From Sphingomonas sp. ERG5 (GTDB lineage Bacteria; Pseudomonadota; Alphaproteobacteria; Sphingomonadales; Sphingomonadaceae): DNA of 64,000 nt. Numbering within the stretch: the stretch's first letter is position 1; each line of letters starts with the position of its first letter. Positions 33,761 to 43,988 of this stretch are shown here, piece after piece. The position numbers and the translations under genes are program-made. The stretch is from positions 1-64,000 of the forward strand of contig NZ_JSXI01000077.1 in assembly GCF_000803065.1 (NCBI RefSeq), written 5' to 3'. The notes beneath the pieces were generated by a model, which saw only the letters and a list, made by a program, of their open reading frames with translations, did not search any database and had not been told where the DNA came from.

Positions 33761-33932
33761 GGCGCGCTCTGCCATGTCCCGCGACAGGACGCCAGCGTCC
33801 CGCGACGGGATGCATGGCCCATCCCAGGGCAGCGTGCTGCAACTCGTTTACCAATGTCGCCCGCGCATTTGCTGGCTCGCACGGTTCTGGCACGCGGATT
33901 GTAAGCCTCGCGCACGACCGCGGGGGAAATTC

Positions 33933-34142
33933 ATGTCGTATATGCCGTATCTTGCCAGCCATGACGTTGCGGACGCCACCGACCTGATCGCGCGCTTTGG
34001 CGATGATGCGGGTTTCGAAGCGGCGGCGCGGGCGGACAAGAGCCGGGATGTCGGCAATCAGCTGCATTTCTGCCGTTGGCGCCAGATCGAACGGCTCATC
34101 CTGTTGCTTTCGATCGACCGCGCCGTGGGCACAGTTCACTAA
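33933..34142 (+). CDS. Small conserved-looking sphingomonad protein
   Basis: A 69-aa protein (YLASHDVADATDLIARFGDD in the middle, then SRDVGNQLHFCRWRQIERLI) that is mainly helical and ends AVGTVH. GGGGGAAA lies 4 bases before ATG 33933. I recall near-identical small proteins in sphingomonad genomes, with no known function. The frame extends upstream to 33618 without family character, so this start is preferred. The tamA gene begins 53 bases downstream. Confidence 0.7.
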   Translation: MSYMPYLASHDVADATDLIARFGDDAGFEAAARADKSRDVGNQLHFCRWRQIERLILLLSIDRAVGTVH

Positions 34143-34195
34143 TCTCCTGCTCAAGCCCCCTGTCGCTCGCGGAATTGTCCGTCTAGGACAGAGAC

Positions 34196-36154
34196 ATGTC
34201 AGTGTCGGTCGGGCGGTGTGGCGCGTTGTTGTGCGCCGCTGCGGGTCTTTTTGTTATCGTCGCTCCCTGCGCCCATGCGCAGGACAGCGCGGGGATCGCC
34301 GCGCCCGACGCCGGAACGCTCGATCCGAACTCGCCGCTTGCGCCGCTGCCCAATATCGGCGTCGAATGGCCTGACCTGTCGGCGGCCCCCGATGAACCGG
34401 TCGATCCTTCGGCAACACCTGAATTGACCGGCGAGACACGCTACAGCTTTGCCGTCGAGGGCATTGACGGCGTCGCCACGCCGCTGTTGCGCCAGCGATT
34501 CGATGCGCTGTCGACCCTGAAGACCCATGACGGTGATCCCGCCAATGCGGGGCAACTCGACCGGCGCGCGCGTGAAGACACACTGTTGCTGACCGAGCTG
34601 TTGCGTGCCGAGGGCTATTATGATGCGCGCGTGACCAGTCGGATCGAACCCAAGGGCGGCCATCCTCTGGTCACGATCGAAGCTGAACCCGGAGTGCAAT
34701 ACAAGTTCGGTGGCGTCACGCTGAATGGTCTGGCCGCTGCCGGGGACAAGAGCGACGGATTGCGCACGGCATTCGGCGTGAAGCCCGAAGATCCGGTCAA
34801 TTCGGATGCGGTCGCAGCCGGCGAAACCAATTTGCGCACCCGCATCGGTCAGCAGGGCTTTCCCTTCGCCACCGTAGGCGAACCTGAAATCGTCGTTGAT
34901 CGCGCCGCACGCACTGCGACGCTCGACATGAAGGTCGACCCCGGCGGCGCACGGCGTTTTGGGCAAGTCACCGCACCACCGAACAAGGTGTTCGGCGCGG
35001 ATCACATTCAGGACATTGCCCGCTTCACGCCGGGCCAGCCGTTCGACCAGAGCGCGTTGGTCGATTTGCGCCGTGCGCTGATCCAGACCGGTCTGGTTTC
35101 CTCGGTCGATATCAAGCCGGTCGAGGGCAAGGATCCAGGCACGGTCGATATCGCGGTCGGACTCGAGCCCGCGCCGCCGCGCACCATCGCCGCCGAACTC
35201 GGCTATGGTACCGGCGAAGGTGCGCGTGCGGAAGTCAGCTGGACGCACCGCAACCTGTTCCCACCTGAGGGCGCGTTGACCCTGCGCGGCGTGCTTGGCA
35301 CCAAGGAACAGCTTGCCAGTGTGATCTTCCGTCGCAACAACTACAACGCGCGTGACCGCGTGCTGACTTTCCAGGCGGTGGCGTCGAACCTCAATCGTGA
35401 CGCCTATCAGGCAAAGACCTTCGCGGTGTCGGGGACACTCGAGCGACAGACCAACATCTTCTTTCAGAAGACCTGGACCTGGTCGATCGGTAGCGAGTTG
35501 GCGGCGTCGGACGAACGCGACGTGATCCTGTCGACTGGTGCGCCGCGCCGTCGTACTTTCTTTATCGGCGCGTTGCCGACCAGCCTCACCTATGATGGTT
35601 CGGACGATCTGCTCAACCCAACCCGCGGCTTCCGTCTGGGCGGGCGCCTGTCACCGGAATTGTCGCTGCAGGGAAGGGTATTCGGCTATGCCCGGGTGCA
35701 GGTTGACGCCAGCGCCTATCAGCCGATTAGTGATGGGGTGATCATGGCCGGGCGTATCCGGCTGGGCACGATCGTCGGCGCGCCGCGCGATGCAATCGCG
35801 CCGTCGCGGCGCTTCTATGCCGGCGGCGGCGCATCGGTGCGCGGCTATGGCTATCAGGATATCGGGCCGCGCGATCCCAATAACGCTCCGATCGGCGGGC
35901 GCAGCCTGACCGAATTCTCACTCGAGGCGCGGGTCAAGGCGTTCGGCAATTTCGGCGTCGTGCCGTTCCTTGACGGGGGCAACATCTACACCTCGCCCTT
36001 GCCCAAATTTGCCGAGTTCCGCTTCGGTGCAGGTCTTGGCGTGCGCTATTATTCCAATTTCGGCCCGATCCGCATCGATGTCGGCACGCCGCTCAACCCG
36101 CAAAAGGGCGATGCGAAGGTCGCTGTCTATGTCTCGCTGGGACAGGCATTTTGA
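34196..36154 (+). CDS. tamA: Translocation and assembly module outer-membrane protein TamA
   Basis: A 652-aa Omp85-family protein. A signal peptide (to CAHAQ, residue 29) is followed by POTRA domains (RYSFAVEGIDGVATPLLRQRF, VQYKFGGVTLNGL and so on) and a 16-strand barrel with the L6-type motif near SVRGYGYQDIGPRD. It ends in AF, a Phe beta-signal. TamA works with TamB in outer-membrane assembly and lipid delivery. The C-terminal stop overlaps the tamB TTG start. The gene order tamA-tamB is the standard one. Confidence 0.94.
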   Translation: MSVSVGRCGALLCAAAGLFVIVAPCAHAQDSAGIAAPDAGTLDPNSPLAPLPNIGVEWPDLSAAPDEPVDPSATPELTGETRYSFAVEGIDGVATPLLRQRFDALSTLKTHDGDPANAGQLDRRAREDTLLLTELLRAEGYYDARVTSRIEPKGGHPLVTIEAEPGVQYKFGGVTLNGLAAAGDKSDGLRTAFGVKPEDPVNSDAVAAGETNLRTRIGQQGFPFATVGEPEIVVDRAARTATLDMKVDPGGARRFGQVTAPPNKVFGADHIQDIARFTPGQPFDQSALVDLRRALIQTGLVSSVDIKPVEGKDPGTVDIAVGLEPAPPRTIAAELGYGTGEGARAEVSWTHRNLFPPEGALTLRGVLGTKEQLASVIFRRNNYNARDRVLTFQAVASNLNRDAYQAKTFAVSGTLERQTNIFFQKTWTWSIGSELAASDERDVILSTGAPRRRTFFIGALPTSLTYDGSDDLLNPTRGFRLGGRLSPELSLQGRVFGYARVQVDASAYQPISDGVIMAGRIRLGTIVGAPRDAIAPSRRFYAGGGASVRGYGYQDIGPRDPNNAPIGGRSLTEFSLEARVKAFGNFGVVPFLDGGNIYTSPLPKFAEFRFGAGLGVRYYSNFGPIRIDVGTPLNPQKGDAKVAVYVSLGQAF

Positions 36155-39100
36155 CCGAAGCGGCGGCCGCTTCCGCCCCCGCGCCGGTCAAACGCACGCG
36201 CTGGTGGCGCTGGCTGATCACCGCGCTGCTCGGCCTGCTCGCCTTGCTGGCGGCCGCGCTGTTCATCCTCGATACCAGCATCGGGCATCGCTGGGTCGCC
36301 GACCAGATCGCGGCGCAGAAGCCGTCGAACGGCCTGCGCTACAGCGTCGGTCGGATCGACGGTTCGCTTTTTTCGAAAGCCGTGCTGATCGATGTGCGGA
36401 TCCGCGATCACAAGGGGCTGGTATTCAGGGCTCCGCGAGCGGAGCTCGAATGGTCGCCGTTCGCCTGGCTTTCCAACCGGCTCGACATTAGCCGCCTCGT
36501 CATTCCCAGGGCGCTGCTCGCCAAGGTGCCGGAGACGATCAAGACCGGGCGCAAGGGGCCGACCCTGCCGAGTTTCGATATCCGTATCGGCGAATTGCGT
36601 GTCGATCGGCTGACCATCGCCCCAGCGGTGTCCGGTGTCGCACGGTCCGCACGGCTGGCGGGCAAGGCGGACGTCCGCTCGGGCCGGGCACTGGTCGATC
36701 TGACCGCGGTCGTTGCGGGCAGCGACACGCTGGTCGTGAAGCTCGACGCGGAACCCGATCGCGACAAGTTCGATGTGACTGTCCGTGCGAGAGGCAGCGC
36801 GAGCGGCGTGCTGGCGAAACTGATCGGCATTGCCCGCCCGATCGCGCTTGACGTGGCTGGCGACGGCACCTGGAAGAACTGGCAGGGCAAGGCCCGGGGT
36901 GATATCGGCGATGTCCGCGTGATCGATCTCGCGCTGGGTAACAAGACGGGCAGCTACTCGCTCACCGGCACGCTGACCCCGGCGCCGTTCGTCAAGGGCA
37001 AGCTGATGCGCCTGACCAGCCCACGCATTGTGGTGAGCGGATCGGCGACACTCAGGAACCGGCGTCTGGACGGGACGCTTGGTCTGCGTTCGGCCGCTTT
37101 GGTCGTCGATGCGACCGGTGTGATCGATCTGGCCGAGAACAGCTATCGCAATGTCCGCCTCGCCGCCCGGCTGCTGCGCCCGCCGGCCCTGTTCCCCAAT
37201 ATGAGCGGCCGCAATATCCAGTTGCGCGCGATCCTCGACGGTGCCTTCGCCACCGCGGCGTTCGACTATCGTCTCACCGCCGACCGCTTCGCCTTCGACG
37301 AGAATGGTTTCGAAGTGGCGCGGGCGGCGGGCAAGGGGCGGCTGTCGAAGTCTCCGGTATCCGTGCCGGTCAAGTTCAGCGCCGTGCGCGTCACCGGGGT
37401 CGGAGATGTGGCGGGTGGTATCCTGCATAACCTGACGCTCGATGGCGTGTTGCGTGTGACCAGCAAATTCATCACCGGCGACAATCTGCGCCTGCGTTCC
37501 GACAAGCTGACCGGGCGGATCAACCTGATCCTCGATCTCAAGACCGGGCATTACGAGGTTGGCATCAACGGCGCGCTCGGCCGTTATCTGATCCCCGGCC
37601 TCGGCATCGTTGACGTGACCTCGAAGCTGCAGGCGGTGCCCGGCCCGAACGGCAAGGGCTTGCGCATCATCGGCAGCGGCACCGCGCAGATGATCCGGCT
37701 CGACAATGCCTTTTTCCGCTCGCTGGCCGGCGGCTTGCCGCGCGTCGTCACCGGGCTGGAGCGCACCCCGGACGGCATTCTCCATCTAAAAGGGCTGGTG
37801 CTGACCGCGCCCGAGATTCGTATTACCGGTAATGGTTTCCGCCGCCGCGACGGTACTTTCTTCTTCGAGGGAAGCGGGCGCCAGACGACCTATGGTCCGT
37901 TCACCATCAAGCTCGACGGCAAGATCGAAAAGCCGACGCTGGATCTGGTGTTCGAACGACCCAATGAGACGATGGGTCTGGCCGATGTGATCGCTCATCT
38001 CGATCCGACGGCGGAGGGCTTTGCCTTTACCGCGCGTGGCGGGTCGCGGCTTGGACCGTTCACCGGCAATGGCGCAATCCTGCTGCCGCGCGGTGGCGAT
38101 GCGACGGTGTCGATCGCTCAGCTGGATGTCAGCGGCACGCGGTTGAATGGTGCGCTTGACGTGGTCGAGGGCGGGTTCAACGGACGGCTGGCAGTTGCGG
38201 GCGGCGGCATTTCGGGCGAGTTGCTGTTTCGTCCGGTCGGCACGGTGCAACGGATCGAAGCGCATCTCGACGCCAGTTCGGCCAAGCTTGCCGACATGGT
38301 CACGCTGCGGCGCGGACATCTTGACCTTGTCGCGCTGCTCGATCCGGCGGGCACCTCGATCGAGGCGACCGCGACTGGCAATGGTCTGAAGCGCGGCACG
38401 CTGACCATCGGCCGCATCGCCGGCAACGCGACGCTGCGCGGCGGAGTCGGCCAGATCAAGGCATCGATTTCCGGGTCGCGCGGCCGCGCCTTCGACATTC
38501 AGTCGCTGACTCAGGTGACGCCGGACAGCTATAGCGTCTCTGCTCAGGGCACCCTCGATCGCCGTCCGCTGAAGCTGATCACCCCAGCCGTCTTCACGCG
38601 CGACGGCGCCAATGAAGGAGGGGGCTGGCGGCTCGCCCCGACCAAATTGAGCTTCGCCGGGGGCGATGCTCAGGTGGCGGGGCGCTTTACCGGCCGCTCC
38701 AGTGCGATCGACGCGAGCATGACGCGCATGCCGCTGGCGATCCTCGACATCGCTTTCCCTGGCCTTGGGTTGGGCGGCAGTGCGTCGGGCAAGCTCACTT
38801 TCTCGCAAGCCGAAGAGCAGTCGCCGACGGGTCGGGCGGATATGACGGTACGGGGGCTGACCCGTTCCGGTCTGGTCTTGTCGTCGCAACCGATCGATGT
38901 CGGCATCGCCGCCGTCCTTCAGCCCAACAAGGCGGCGGTGCGCGCGATCATGTCGAGTGGCGGCAAGACCGTCGGGCGGGCGCAGGCGCAGCTGGCCCCG
39001 CTCGGCTCGGGCGATCTGACGACCCGGCTCACGCGTGCGCCGCTCTTTGCGCAGCTACGCTATAACGGCCCGGCGGATACGCTGTGGCGGCTGGCCAATA

Positions 39101-40326
39101 TCGAATTGTTCGACTTGACCGGTCCGGTCGCGATCGGCGCCGATCTTGGCGGCACGATCAACGACCCGAGCATCCGCGGTGTGCTTCAGGCGAATGGCGC
39201 GAAGCTTGAAAGCGGCGTGACCGGCACCGTGCTGACCAATGTGCAGGCGACCGGCCGGTTCGGCGGGTCGAAACTGGTCATCGACCGCTTCAATGCCGAT
39301 GCCGGCAAGGGCGGCCGGGTCTCGGGCACCGGCACGTTCGACCTTGCCGCCGCGCGCGGCTTCGGGATCGATCTCGCCATTCGCGCCGAGAGCGCGCAGC
39401 TGATCAACCGCGATGACATCGCCGCGACCGTCACAGGCCCGCTCAGCTTCAAGTCGGATGGCTCGGGCGGGGTCATCTCGGGCGATGTCGTGCTCGACAA
39501 GAGCCGTTACCGGCTCGGCCAGGCGACCGTCGCCAGCGCGGTACCGCGTCTCAACATCCGCGAGATCAATGTGCCGGGCGGCGATGACGATGGCGATGTC
39601 GTGCCGGCCAAACCCTGGCGGCTCGACATCCACGCCCGCGCGCCCAACCGGTTGACGGTCAGCGGCCTTGGCCTGGCCAGCGAATGGTCCACTGACCTGA
39701 AGATTGGCGGCGTGCCCGACAATCCTGCGATCACGGGCCGCGCGGACTTGATCCGCGGCGACTATGAATTCGCCGGGCGTGAGTTCGAACTGGAACGCGG
39801 CATCATCCTGTTCGCGGGTGACGTGCCCGCCAACCCGTCGCTCGATATTGCCGCCAATGCGGACTCGACCGGCCTGCGCGCCACGATCCGGGTCACTGGC
39901 AATGCGCTGAAGCCCGATATCAGCTTTGCCAGCGTGCCCGCGCTGCCCGAAGACGAGCTGCTCTCGCGCCTGTTGTTCGGCACGTCGATTACCAACCTGT
40001 CCGCACCCGAAGCGCTGCAGCTCGCGGCGGCGGTCGCGGCCTTGCAGGACGGCAAGGGCGGCCTTAACCCGATCAATGCGGTGCGCCGTGCGGCCGGGCT
40101 CGACCGGCTGCGCATCCTGCCCGCCGATCCGCAAACCGGGCAGGGCACATCGGTCGCGGCGGGCAAGTACATCACACGCAAATTGTTCGCGGAGATCATC
40201 ACCGATGGCGCGGGCTATTCGGCGACTCAGGTCGAGTTCCAGGTCACGCGCTGGCTGTCGCTGCTGTCGAGCATCTCGACGCTTGGCCGGCAGAGCGCGA
40301 ACATCCGCGTGTCGAAGGATTATTGA
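36151..40326 (+). CDS. tamB: Translocation and assembly module protein TamB
   Basis: A 1391-aa AsmA-like bridge protein spanning the periplasm. A single N-terminal transmembrane helix (WLITALLGLLALLAAALFIL, residues 17-36) anchors it. Repeating beta-taco segments fill the middle, and the C-terminal TamB (DUF490) domain contains ITGRADLIRGDYEFAGREFEL and ELLSRLLFGTSITNLSAPEALQLA in parts. The start is TTG 36151, overlapping the tamA stop (TTGA). Size agrees with the family. It partners with TamA and moves phospholipids or assists barrel insertion. Confidence 0.94.
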   Translation: MTEAAAASAPAPVKRTRWWRWLITALLGLLALLAAALFILDTSIGHRWVADQIAAQKPSNGLRYSVGRIDGSLFSKAVLIDVRIRDHKGLVFRAPRAELEWSPFAWLSNRLDISRLVIPRALLAKVPETIKTGRKGPTLPSFDIRIGELRVDRLTIAPAVSGVARSARLAGKADVRSGRALVDLTAVVAGSDTLVVKLDAEPDRDKFDVTVRARGSASGVLAKLIGIARPIALDVAGDGTWKNWQGKARGDIGDVRVIDLALGNKTGSYSLTGTLTPAPFVKGKLMRLTSPRIVVSGSATLRNRRLDGTLGLRSAALVVDATGVIDLAENSYRNVRLAARLLRPPALFPNMSGRNIQLRAILDGAFATAAFDYRLTADRFAFDENGFEVARAAGKGRLSKSPVSVPVKFSAVRVTGVGDVAGGILHNLTLDGVLRVTSKFITGDNLRLRSDKLTGRINLILDLKTGHYEVGINGALGRYLIPGLGIVDVTSKLQAVPGPNGKGLRIIGSGTAQMIRLDNAFFRSLAGGLPRVVTGLERTPDGILHLKGLVLTAPEIRITGNGFRRRDGTFFFEGSGRQTTYGPFTIKLDGKIEKPTLDLVFERPNETMGLADVIAHLDPTAEGFAFTARGGSRLGPFTGNGAILLPRGGDATVSIAQLDVSGTRLNGALDVVEGGFNGRLAVAGGGISGELLFRPVGTVQRIEAHLDASSAKLADMVTLRRGHLDLVALLDPAGTSIEATATGNGLKRGTLTIGRIAGNATLRGGVGQIKASISGSRGRAFDIQSLTQVTPDSYSVSAQGTLDRRPLKLITPAVFTRDGANEGGGWRLAPTKLSFAGGDAQVAGRFTGRSSAIDASMTRMPLAILDIAFPGLGLGGSASGKLTFSQAEEQSPTGRADMTVRGLTRSGLVLSSQPIDVGIAAVLQPNKAAVRAIMSSGGKTVGRAQAQLAPLGSGDLTTRLTRAPLFAQLRYNGPADTLWRLANIELFDLTGPVAIGADLGGTINDPSIRGVLQANGAKLESGVTGTVLTNVQATGRFGGSKLVIDRFNADAGKGGRVSGTGTFDLAAARGFGIDLAIRAESAQLINRDDIAATVTGPLSFKSDGSGGVISGDVVLDKSRYRLGQATVASAVPRLNIREINVPGGDDDGDVVPAKPWRLDIHARAPNRLTVSGLGLASEWSTDLKIGGVPDNPAITGRADLIRGDYEFAGREFELERGIILFAGDVPANPSLDIAANADSTGLRATIRVTGNALKPDISFASVPALPEDELLSRLLFGTSITNLSAPEALQLAAAVAALQDGKGGLNPINAVRRAAGLDRLRILPADPQTGQGTSVAAGKYITRKLFAEIITDGAGYSATQVEFQVTRWLSLLSSISTLGRQSANIRVSKDY

Positions 40327-40403
40327 CCCGCGCGGCGCGCCGGCGCCGCGTGATCGACATTGTCGCGTCGACAGCGGCTTTTCCAACCACGCCCTGTTGT
40401 GGC

Positions 40404-41252
40404 TTAGCGGGAGTCGGCCAGCGCATCGAGCAACGCATCCGCCAGAAGCGCGGGCACGTTGGGTTCGAGGTGCGGGTAGAGATCGGGCTCGATCGCTTCC
40501 AGCTCCATCAGCGCCAGCGTGCCGTCGGGCAGCCTGAGCAGATCCACCCGCGCGTAAAGCGGCCGGCCGGGCAGGGCGGCCATCACCTTCCCGACCAGCG
40601 CCAATTGCGCGGCGTCGGGGTCGAAGCGGGTGAAGACGCCGCCGAACTGCGGCTGCACGCGAAAGTCGCCGGCAATCGCGACCTTGCGCACGGCGTGGCT
40701 GAGCACGCCGCCGATCAGCAGGAAGGACAATTCGCCTTCGCCCGACACGGCGGGGATGAAGGGCTGGATGATCGCATCGTCGAGCGGCTTGATCACCGAG
40801 CCCCGCGCAACGCGTTCGGTGCGGAAACTACCGCCGGATATTTGCGGCTTCACCACCAGTTCGTCGACGTCGAACCGGTCGAACGCCGCCGCCACGCTGT
40901 CGGCATCGGCGCGGCCAAAAATGCTCGGCAGGATCGGCACGCCGGCCGCTTCGAGTTCGAGCAGATAGGTTTTGCAGGTGTTCCAGTCGAGCAGCGCCGC
41001 CGGGTTGAACAGCGGTCGTGCGGCCGGCCAGCCCGATATCATCGCCCGCCATTTCGCGACGTCGAGATGATAGCCCCAGGCGAACAAGGCGAGCGTCGCA
41101 TCGCCGTCGCCCGGCCCGTCGGTCCAGGGCCGGGCGCGAAGTGTCATGCCGCGTGCGCCGAACGCGGCATGATAGGTTTCGAGTTCCCTGCTGGCTGCGG
41201 CGAGATAGGCCGGCTCGCCAACGGGCATCAGGACATCGATGATCAACGTCAT
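40404..41252 (-). CDS. ATP-grasp domain protein
   Basis: A 282-aa protein with glutathione-synthetase/RimK-like ATP-grasp features. LLELEAAGVPILPS is the pre-ATP region, VDELVVKPQISGGSFRTERV carries the ATP-binding Lys and flexible loop, and VDLLRLPDGTLALMELEAIEPDLY holds the Mg-binding Glu cluster. Members ligate carboxylates to amines; the substrate is not known. The gene starts 7 bases after the aldehyde dehydrogenase and is co-transcribed with it. Confidence 0.85.
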   Translation of the reverse strand: MTLIIDVLMPVGEPAYLAAASRELETYHAAFGARGMTLRARPWTDGPGDGDATLALFAWGYHLDVAKWRAMISGWPAARPLFNPAALLDWNTCKTYLLELEAAGVPILPSIFGRADADSVAAAFDRFDVDELVVKPQISGGSFRTERVARGSVIKPLDDAIIQPFIPAVSGEGELSFLLIGGVLSHAVRKVAIAGDFRVQPQFGGVFTRFDPDAAQLALVGKVMAALPGRPLYARVDLLRLPDGTLALMELEAIEPDLYPHLEPNVPALLADALLDALADSR

Positions 41253-41259
41253 GAAGGCG

Positions 41260-42684
41260 TCAGGCTGGCTCGCCGACGATGGTCTTCAACTCCATGAAGT
41301 CGGCCAGGCCATATTTACCGCCCTCGCGGCCATTGCCCGACTGTTTGTAGCCGCCGAACGGCGTCCCGCCGCCGCCTGCCCAGGCGTTGATCGTGACCAG
41401 ACCGGCGCGCAGCCTGGGGGCGACTTTGGCCGCTTCCGCGGGGTCGCCCGAAATCGTCGCCGACAAACCATAATCGGTGTCATTGGCCATTTCGATTGCC
41501 TCGTCACCGCTTTCATACGTGGTGATCGTCGCGACCGGACCGAAGGTTTCCTCGCGGTAGATGCGCATGTCCGGGGTCACGTCGGCGAACAAAGTCGGCT
41601 TGATGAAGAAGCCGGCATTGCGCCCGTCGGGACGGCCGGTGCCGCCGGTGACCAGGGTCGCGCCTTCGTCGATCGCCGACTGGATCAGGCCCTGGATCTT
41701 CTCATATTGCGCCTTGTTGACCACCGGGCCGATATGCGCGCCCATCACGCTTGCCGCATCGACCGTGACGGCTTCCATGATCGACTTGACCACTTGCGTC
41801 GCTTCGGCGGCCTGGCTGCTATGGACCAGCAAGCGGGTCGGCGCGATGCAGCTTTGCCCCGAATTGGCGAGCACGCCCTGCACCGTCGGCGGCAGCACGT
41901 CGGCGAGGTTCGCGCCCTGCAGCACGACGTTCGGCGCCTTGCCGCCCAGTTCCTGATGCACGCGCTTGACCGTGGCGGCGGCCGCCTGCGCCACCGCGAT
42001 GCCCGCGCGCGTCGAGCCGGTGAAGCTGACCATATCGACATGCTTGTGAGTCGACAGCGCCGCGCCAACGCCCGGACCATCGCCATTGACCAGGTTGAAC
42101 ACGCCGGCCGGCACGCCCGCCTTGTCGAGGATTTCGGCCAGGATCATTGCGCAGCCCGGGGCTTCTTCCGACGGCTTCAGGATCATGGTGTTGCCGGCGG
42201 CGAGCGCGGGCGCGACCTTCGCGCAGATCTGGTTGAGCGGCCAGTTCCACGGCGTGATCATCGCGACGACGCCGAGCGGCTCATGCACCACCCGGTTCTT
42301 GCCGACCTGTTCGGAGAAGCTGAATTCCTGCAGCGCCTTCAACGTGCCGATGAAATAGCCGAGTCCGGCAGGGGCCTGCGCCATGGTCGCAAAGCCGATC
42401 GGCGCGCCCATCTCTTCGCTGGTCGCCGCGGCCAGGTCAGGCATCCGCGCCTTATATTCCTCGATCACGCACTCGAGCAGCGCAATGCGGTCGGCAACAC
42501 TGGTCTGCGAATAGCTGTTAAAAGCCTTTTTCGCCGCGCCGACCGCCTTGTCGACATCGGCCTGGCTGCCGAGGGTGATTTCGCTTACCGGCTGCTCGGT
42601 CGAGGGATCGATCACCTCGTGGCGCTTGCCACCCTCGCTATCGACCCAGGCGCCATCGATATATTGCTTCAGGTAGCTTTTCAT
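41260..42684 (-). CDS. NAD(P)-dependent aldehyde dehydrogenase
   Basis: A 474-aa ALDH-superfamily enzyme. The catalytic Cys is C279 (NSGQSCIAPTR), the general base E245 (HQELGGKAPN), and oxyanion Asn147 lies in ITPWNWPL. It oxidises aldehydes to acids. ATG 42684 follows GGAGAG; the very long open frame upstream is a shadow of the qor gene. The family is secure; specificity among aldehydes is not visible. Divergent from the quinone oxidoreductase gene. Confidence 0.95.
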   Translation of the reverse strand: MKSYLKQYIDGAWVDSEGGKRHEVIDPSTEQPVSEITLGSQADVDKAVGAAKKAFNSYSQTSVADRIALLECVIEEYKARMPDLAAATSEEMGAPIGFATMAQAPAGLGYFIGTLKALQEFSFSEQVGKNRVVHEPLGVVAMITPWNWPLNQICAKVAPALAAGNTMILKPSEEAPGCAMILAEILDKAGVPAGVFNLVNGDGPGVGAALSTHKHVDMVSFTGSTRAGIAVAQAAAATVKRVHQELGGKAPNVVLQGANLADVLPPTVQGVLANSGQSCIAPTRLLVHSSQAAEATQVVKSIMEAVTVDAASVMGAHIGPVVNKAQYEKIQGLIQSAIDEGATLVTGGTGRPDGRNAGFFIKPTLFADVTPDMRIYREETFGPVATITTYESGDEAIEMANDTDYGLSATISGDPAEAAKVAPRLRAGLVTINAWAGGGGTPFGGYKQSGNGREGGKYGLADFMELKTIVGEPA

Positions 42685-42804
42685 CTTGCTCTCCGATTTT
42701 TGAACCTGCGGTATGCTTCGATTGCCTAGATGGCGCGCGCGACGATCCGTTGCAACCTGAAACGTAGCGCCTATTTTCGCTTCACCCTGACAGGAGATCG
42801 ACTG

Positions 42805-43779
42805 ATGGCCCGTATCGCACAAATCACTCGTACCGGCGGACCCGAAGTCATTGAATGGGTCGATATCGACTTGTCGCCGCCCGGTCCCGGCGAGGTGCGG
42901 ATGCGCAACACGGCGGTCGGGCTCAACTATATCGACACGTATCACCGCAGCGGCCTGTATCCGCTCGAACTGCCGGCGCGCCTCGGTGGCGAAGCGGTCG
43001 GCGTGATCGAGGCGCTGGGCGAGGGCGTGGCCGGCTTCGCGATCGGCGACCGCGTCGGCACGTTCGGCCCGGCTCGTGGCGCCTATTCGACCGAGCGCAA
43101 TCTGCCCGCCGATCAGGTGGTGAAACTGCCCGACACGGTCGACGACCGGACGGCGGCGGCGCTGCTGCTCAAGGGCGGGACGACCGAGTTTCTGGTCGAG
43201 CGCTGCGCCCGGGTTGAATCCGGCCAGACAGTGCTGGTCCACGCCGCCGCCGGCGGGGTCGGTCATTTGCTGGTCGGCTGGCTCAAGGCGGTCGGCGCGA
43301 CGGTCATCGGCACCGTCAGCACCGAAGAGAAAGCGGCGCAGGCGCGCGCCGCGGGCGCCGATCATGTCCTGCTCTACAAACAGGTCGATGTGGCAAAGGA
43401 GGTGAGGGCGCTCACCGGCGGCAAGGGCGTGGCGGTGGTGTTCGATGGGGTCGGCAAGGCGACCTGGGAGGTCTCGCTCGCGTCGACAGCGCGGCGCGGC
43501 CTGATCGTCAGCTTCGGCAATGCCGGCGGCGCGGTCGACGGGGTCAATCTCGGCATCCTGGCGCGTCATGGCTCGCTGTTCGTGTCGCGGCCGACCATGT
43601 TCGATTATTATGCCACCGCCGAGGAGCGAAAGGCGGGTCTCGACCGCGTGTTCGAGATGCTCGCCAGGGGCGCGATCACCGCCGAAATCGGCCAGACCTT
43701 CGCGCTGGAAGATGTCGCCGCTGCGCATCGCGCGCTCGAAGCGGGCGAGACCAGGGGAGCGACGGTGCTGCTCCCCTAG
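42805..43779 (+). CDS. qor: NADPH:quinone oxidoreductase
   Basis: A 324-aa zinc-independent MDR-family enzyme. GHosting features: LNYIDTYHRSGLYPLELPARLGGEAVG (quinone reductase N-domain), and the NADPH-binding motif VHAAAGGVGHLLVGWLKAVGATVIGTVSTEEK, with no structural-zinc cysteines. It reduces quinones in one-electron or enal-reducing reactions. AGGAG precedes ATG 42805. The frame reads upstream to 42730 but family start is here. No regulator adjoins. Confidence 0.92.
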   Translation: MARIAQITRTGGPEVIEWVDIDLSPPGPGEVRMRNTAVGLNYIDTYHRSGLYPLELPARLGGEAVGVIEALGEGVAGFAIGDRVGTFGPARGAYSTERNLPADQVVKLPDTVDDRTAAALLLKGGTTEFLVERCARVESGQTVLVHAAAGGVGHLLVGWLKAVGATVIGTVSTEEKAAQARAAGADHVLLYKQVDVAKEVRALTGGKGVAVVFDGVGKATWEVSLASTARRGLIVSFGNAGGAVDGVNLGILARHGSLFVSRPTMFDYYATAEERKAGLDRVFEMLARGAITAEIGQTFALEDVAAAHRALEAGETRGATVLLP

Positions 43780-43988
43780 GGGCTGACCCACCTTTACGCG
43801 TATCGCCAGACCGTCAGCGCTAAGCCGTTCAGCGTCGGTGAGTGTTGGTGTCGGTCATGTGAAAGAGCGTGGCGGCATTGGTCAGGGTGCCGTCTCGGGA
43901 TGGCGTTAGCGATTCGACCGGTGAGGTTGAATCGGCGGGGTGGCTGCGGAACGCGCGCAGCGCATTTCGTGCACTGCTGTGATCGATG

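Noticed and set aside
36127..37785. 552-aa frame antisense to tamB
   Set aside because: Gln/Arg/His-rich shadow; TamB is supported by domains and by the tamA overlap.
42685..43791. N-terminal extension of the aldehyde dehydrogenase frame
   Set aside because: The extra 369 residues are the antisense of qor; ALDH homology starts at 42684 with a ribosome binding site.
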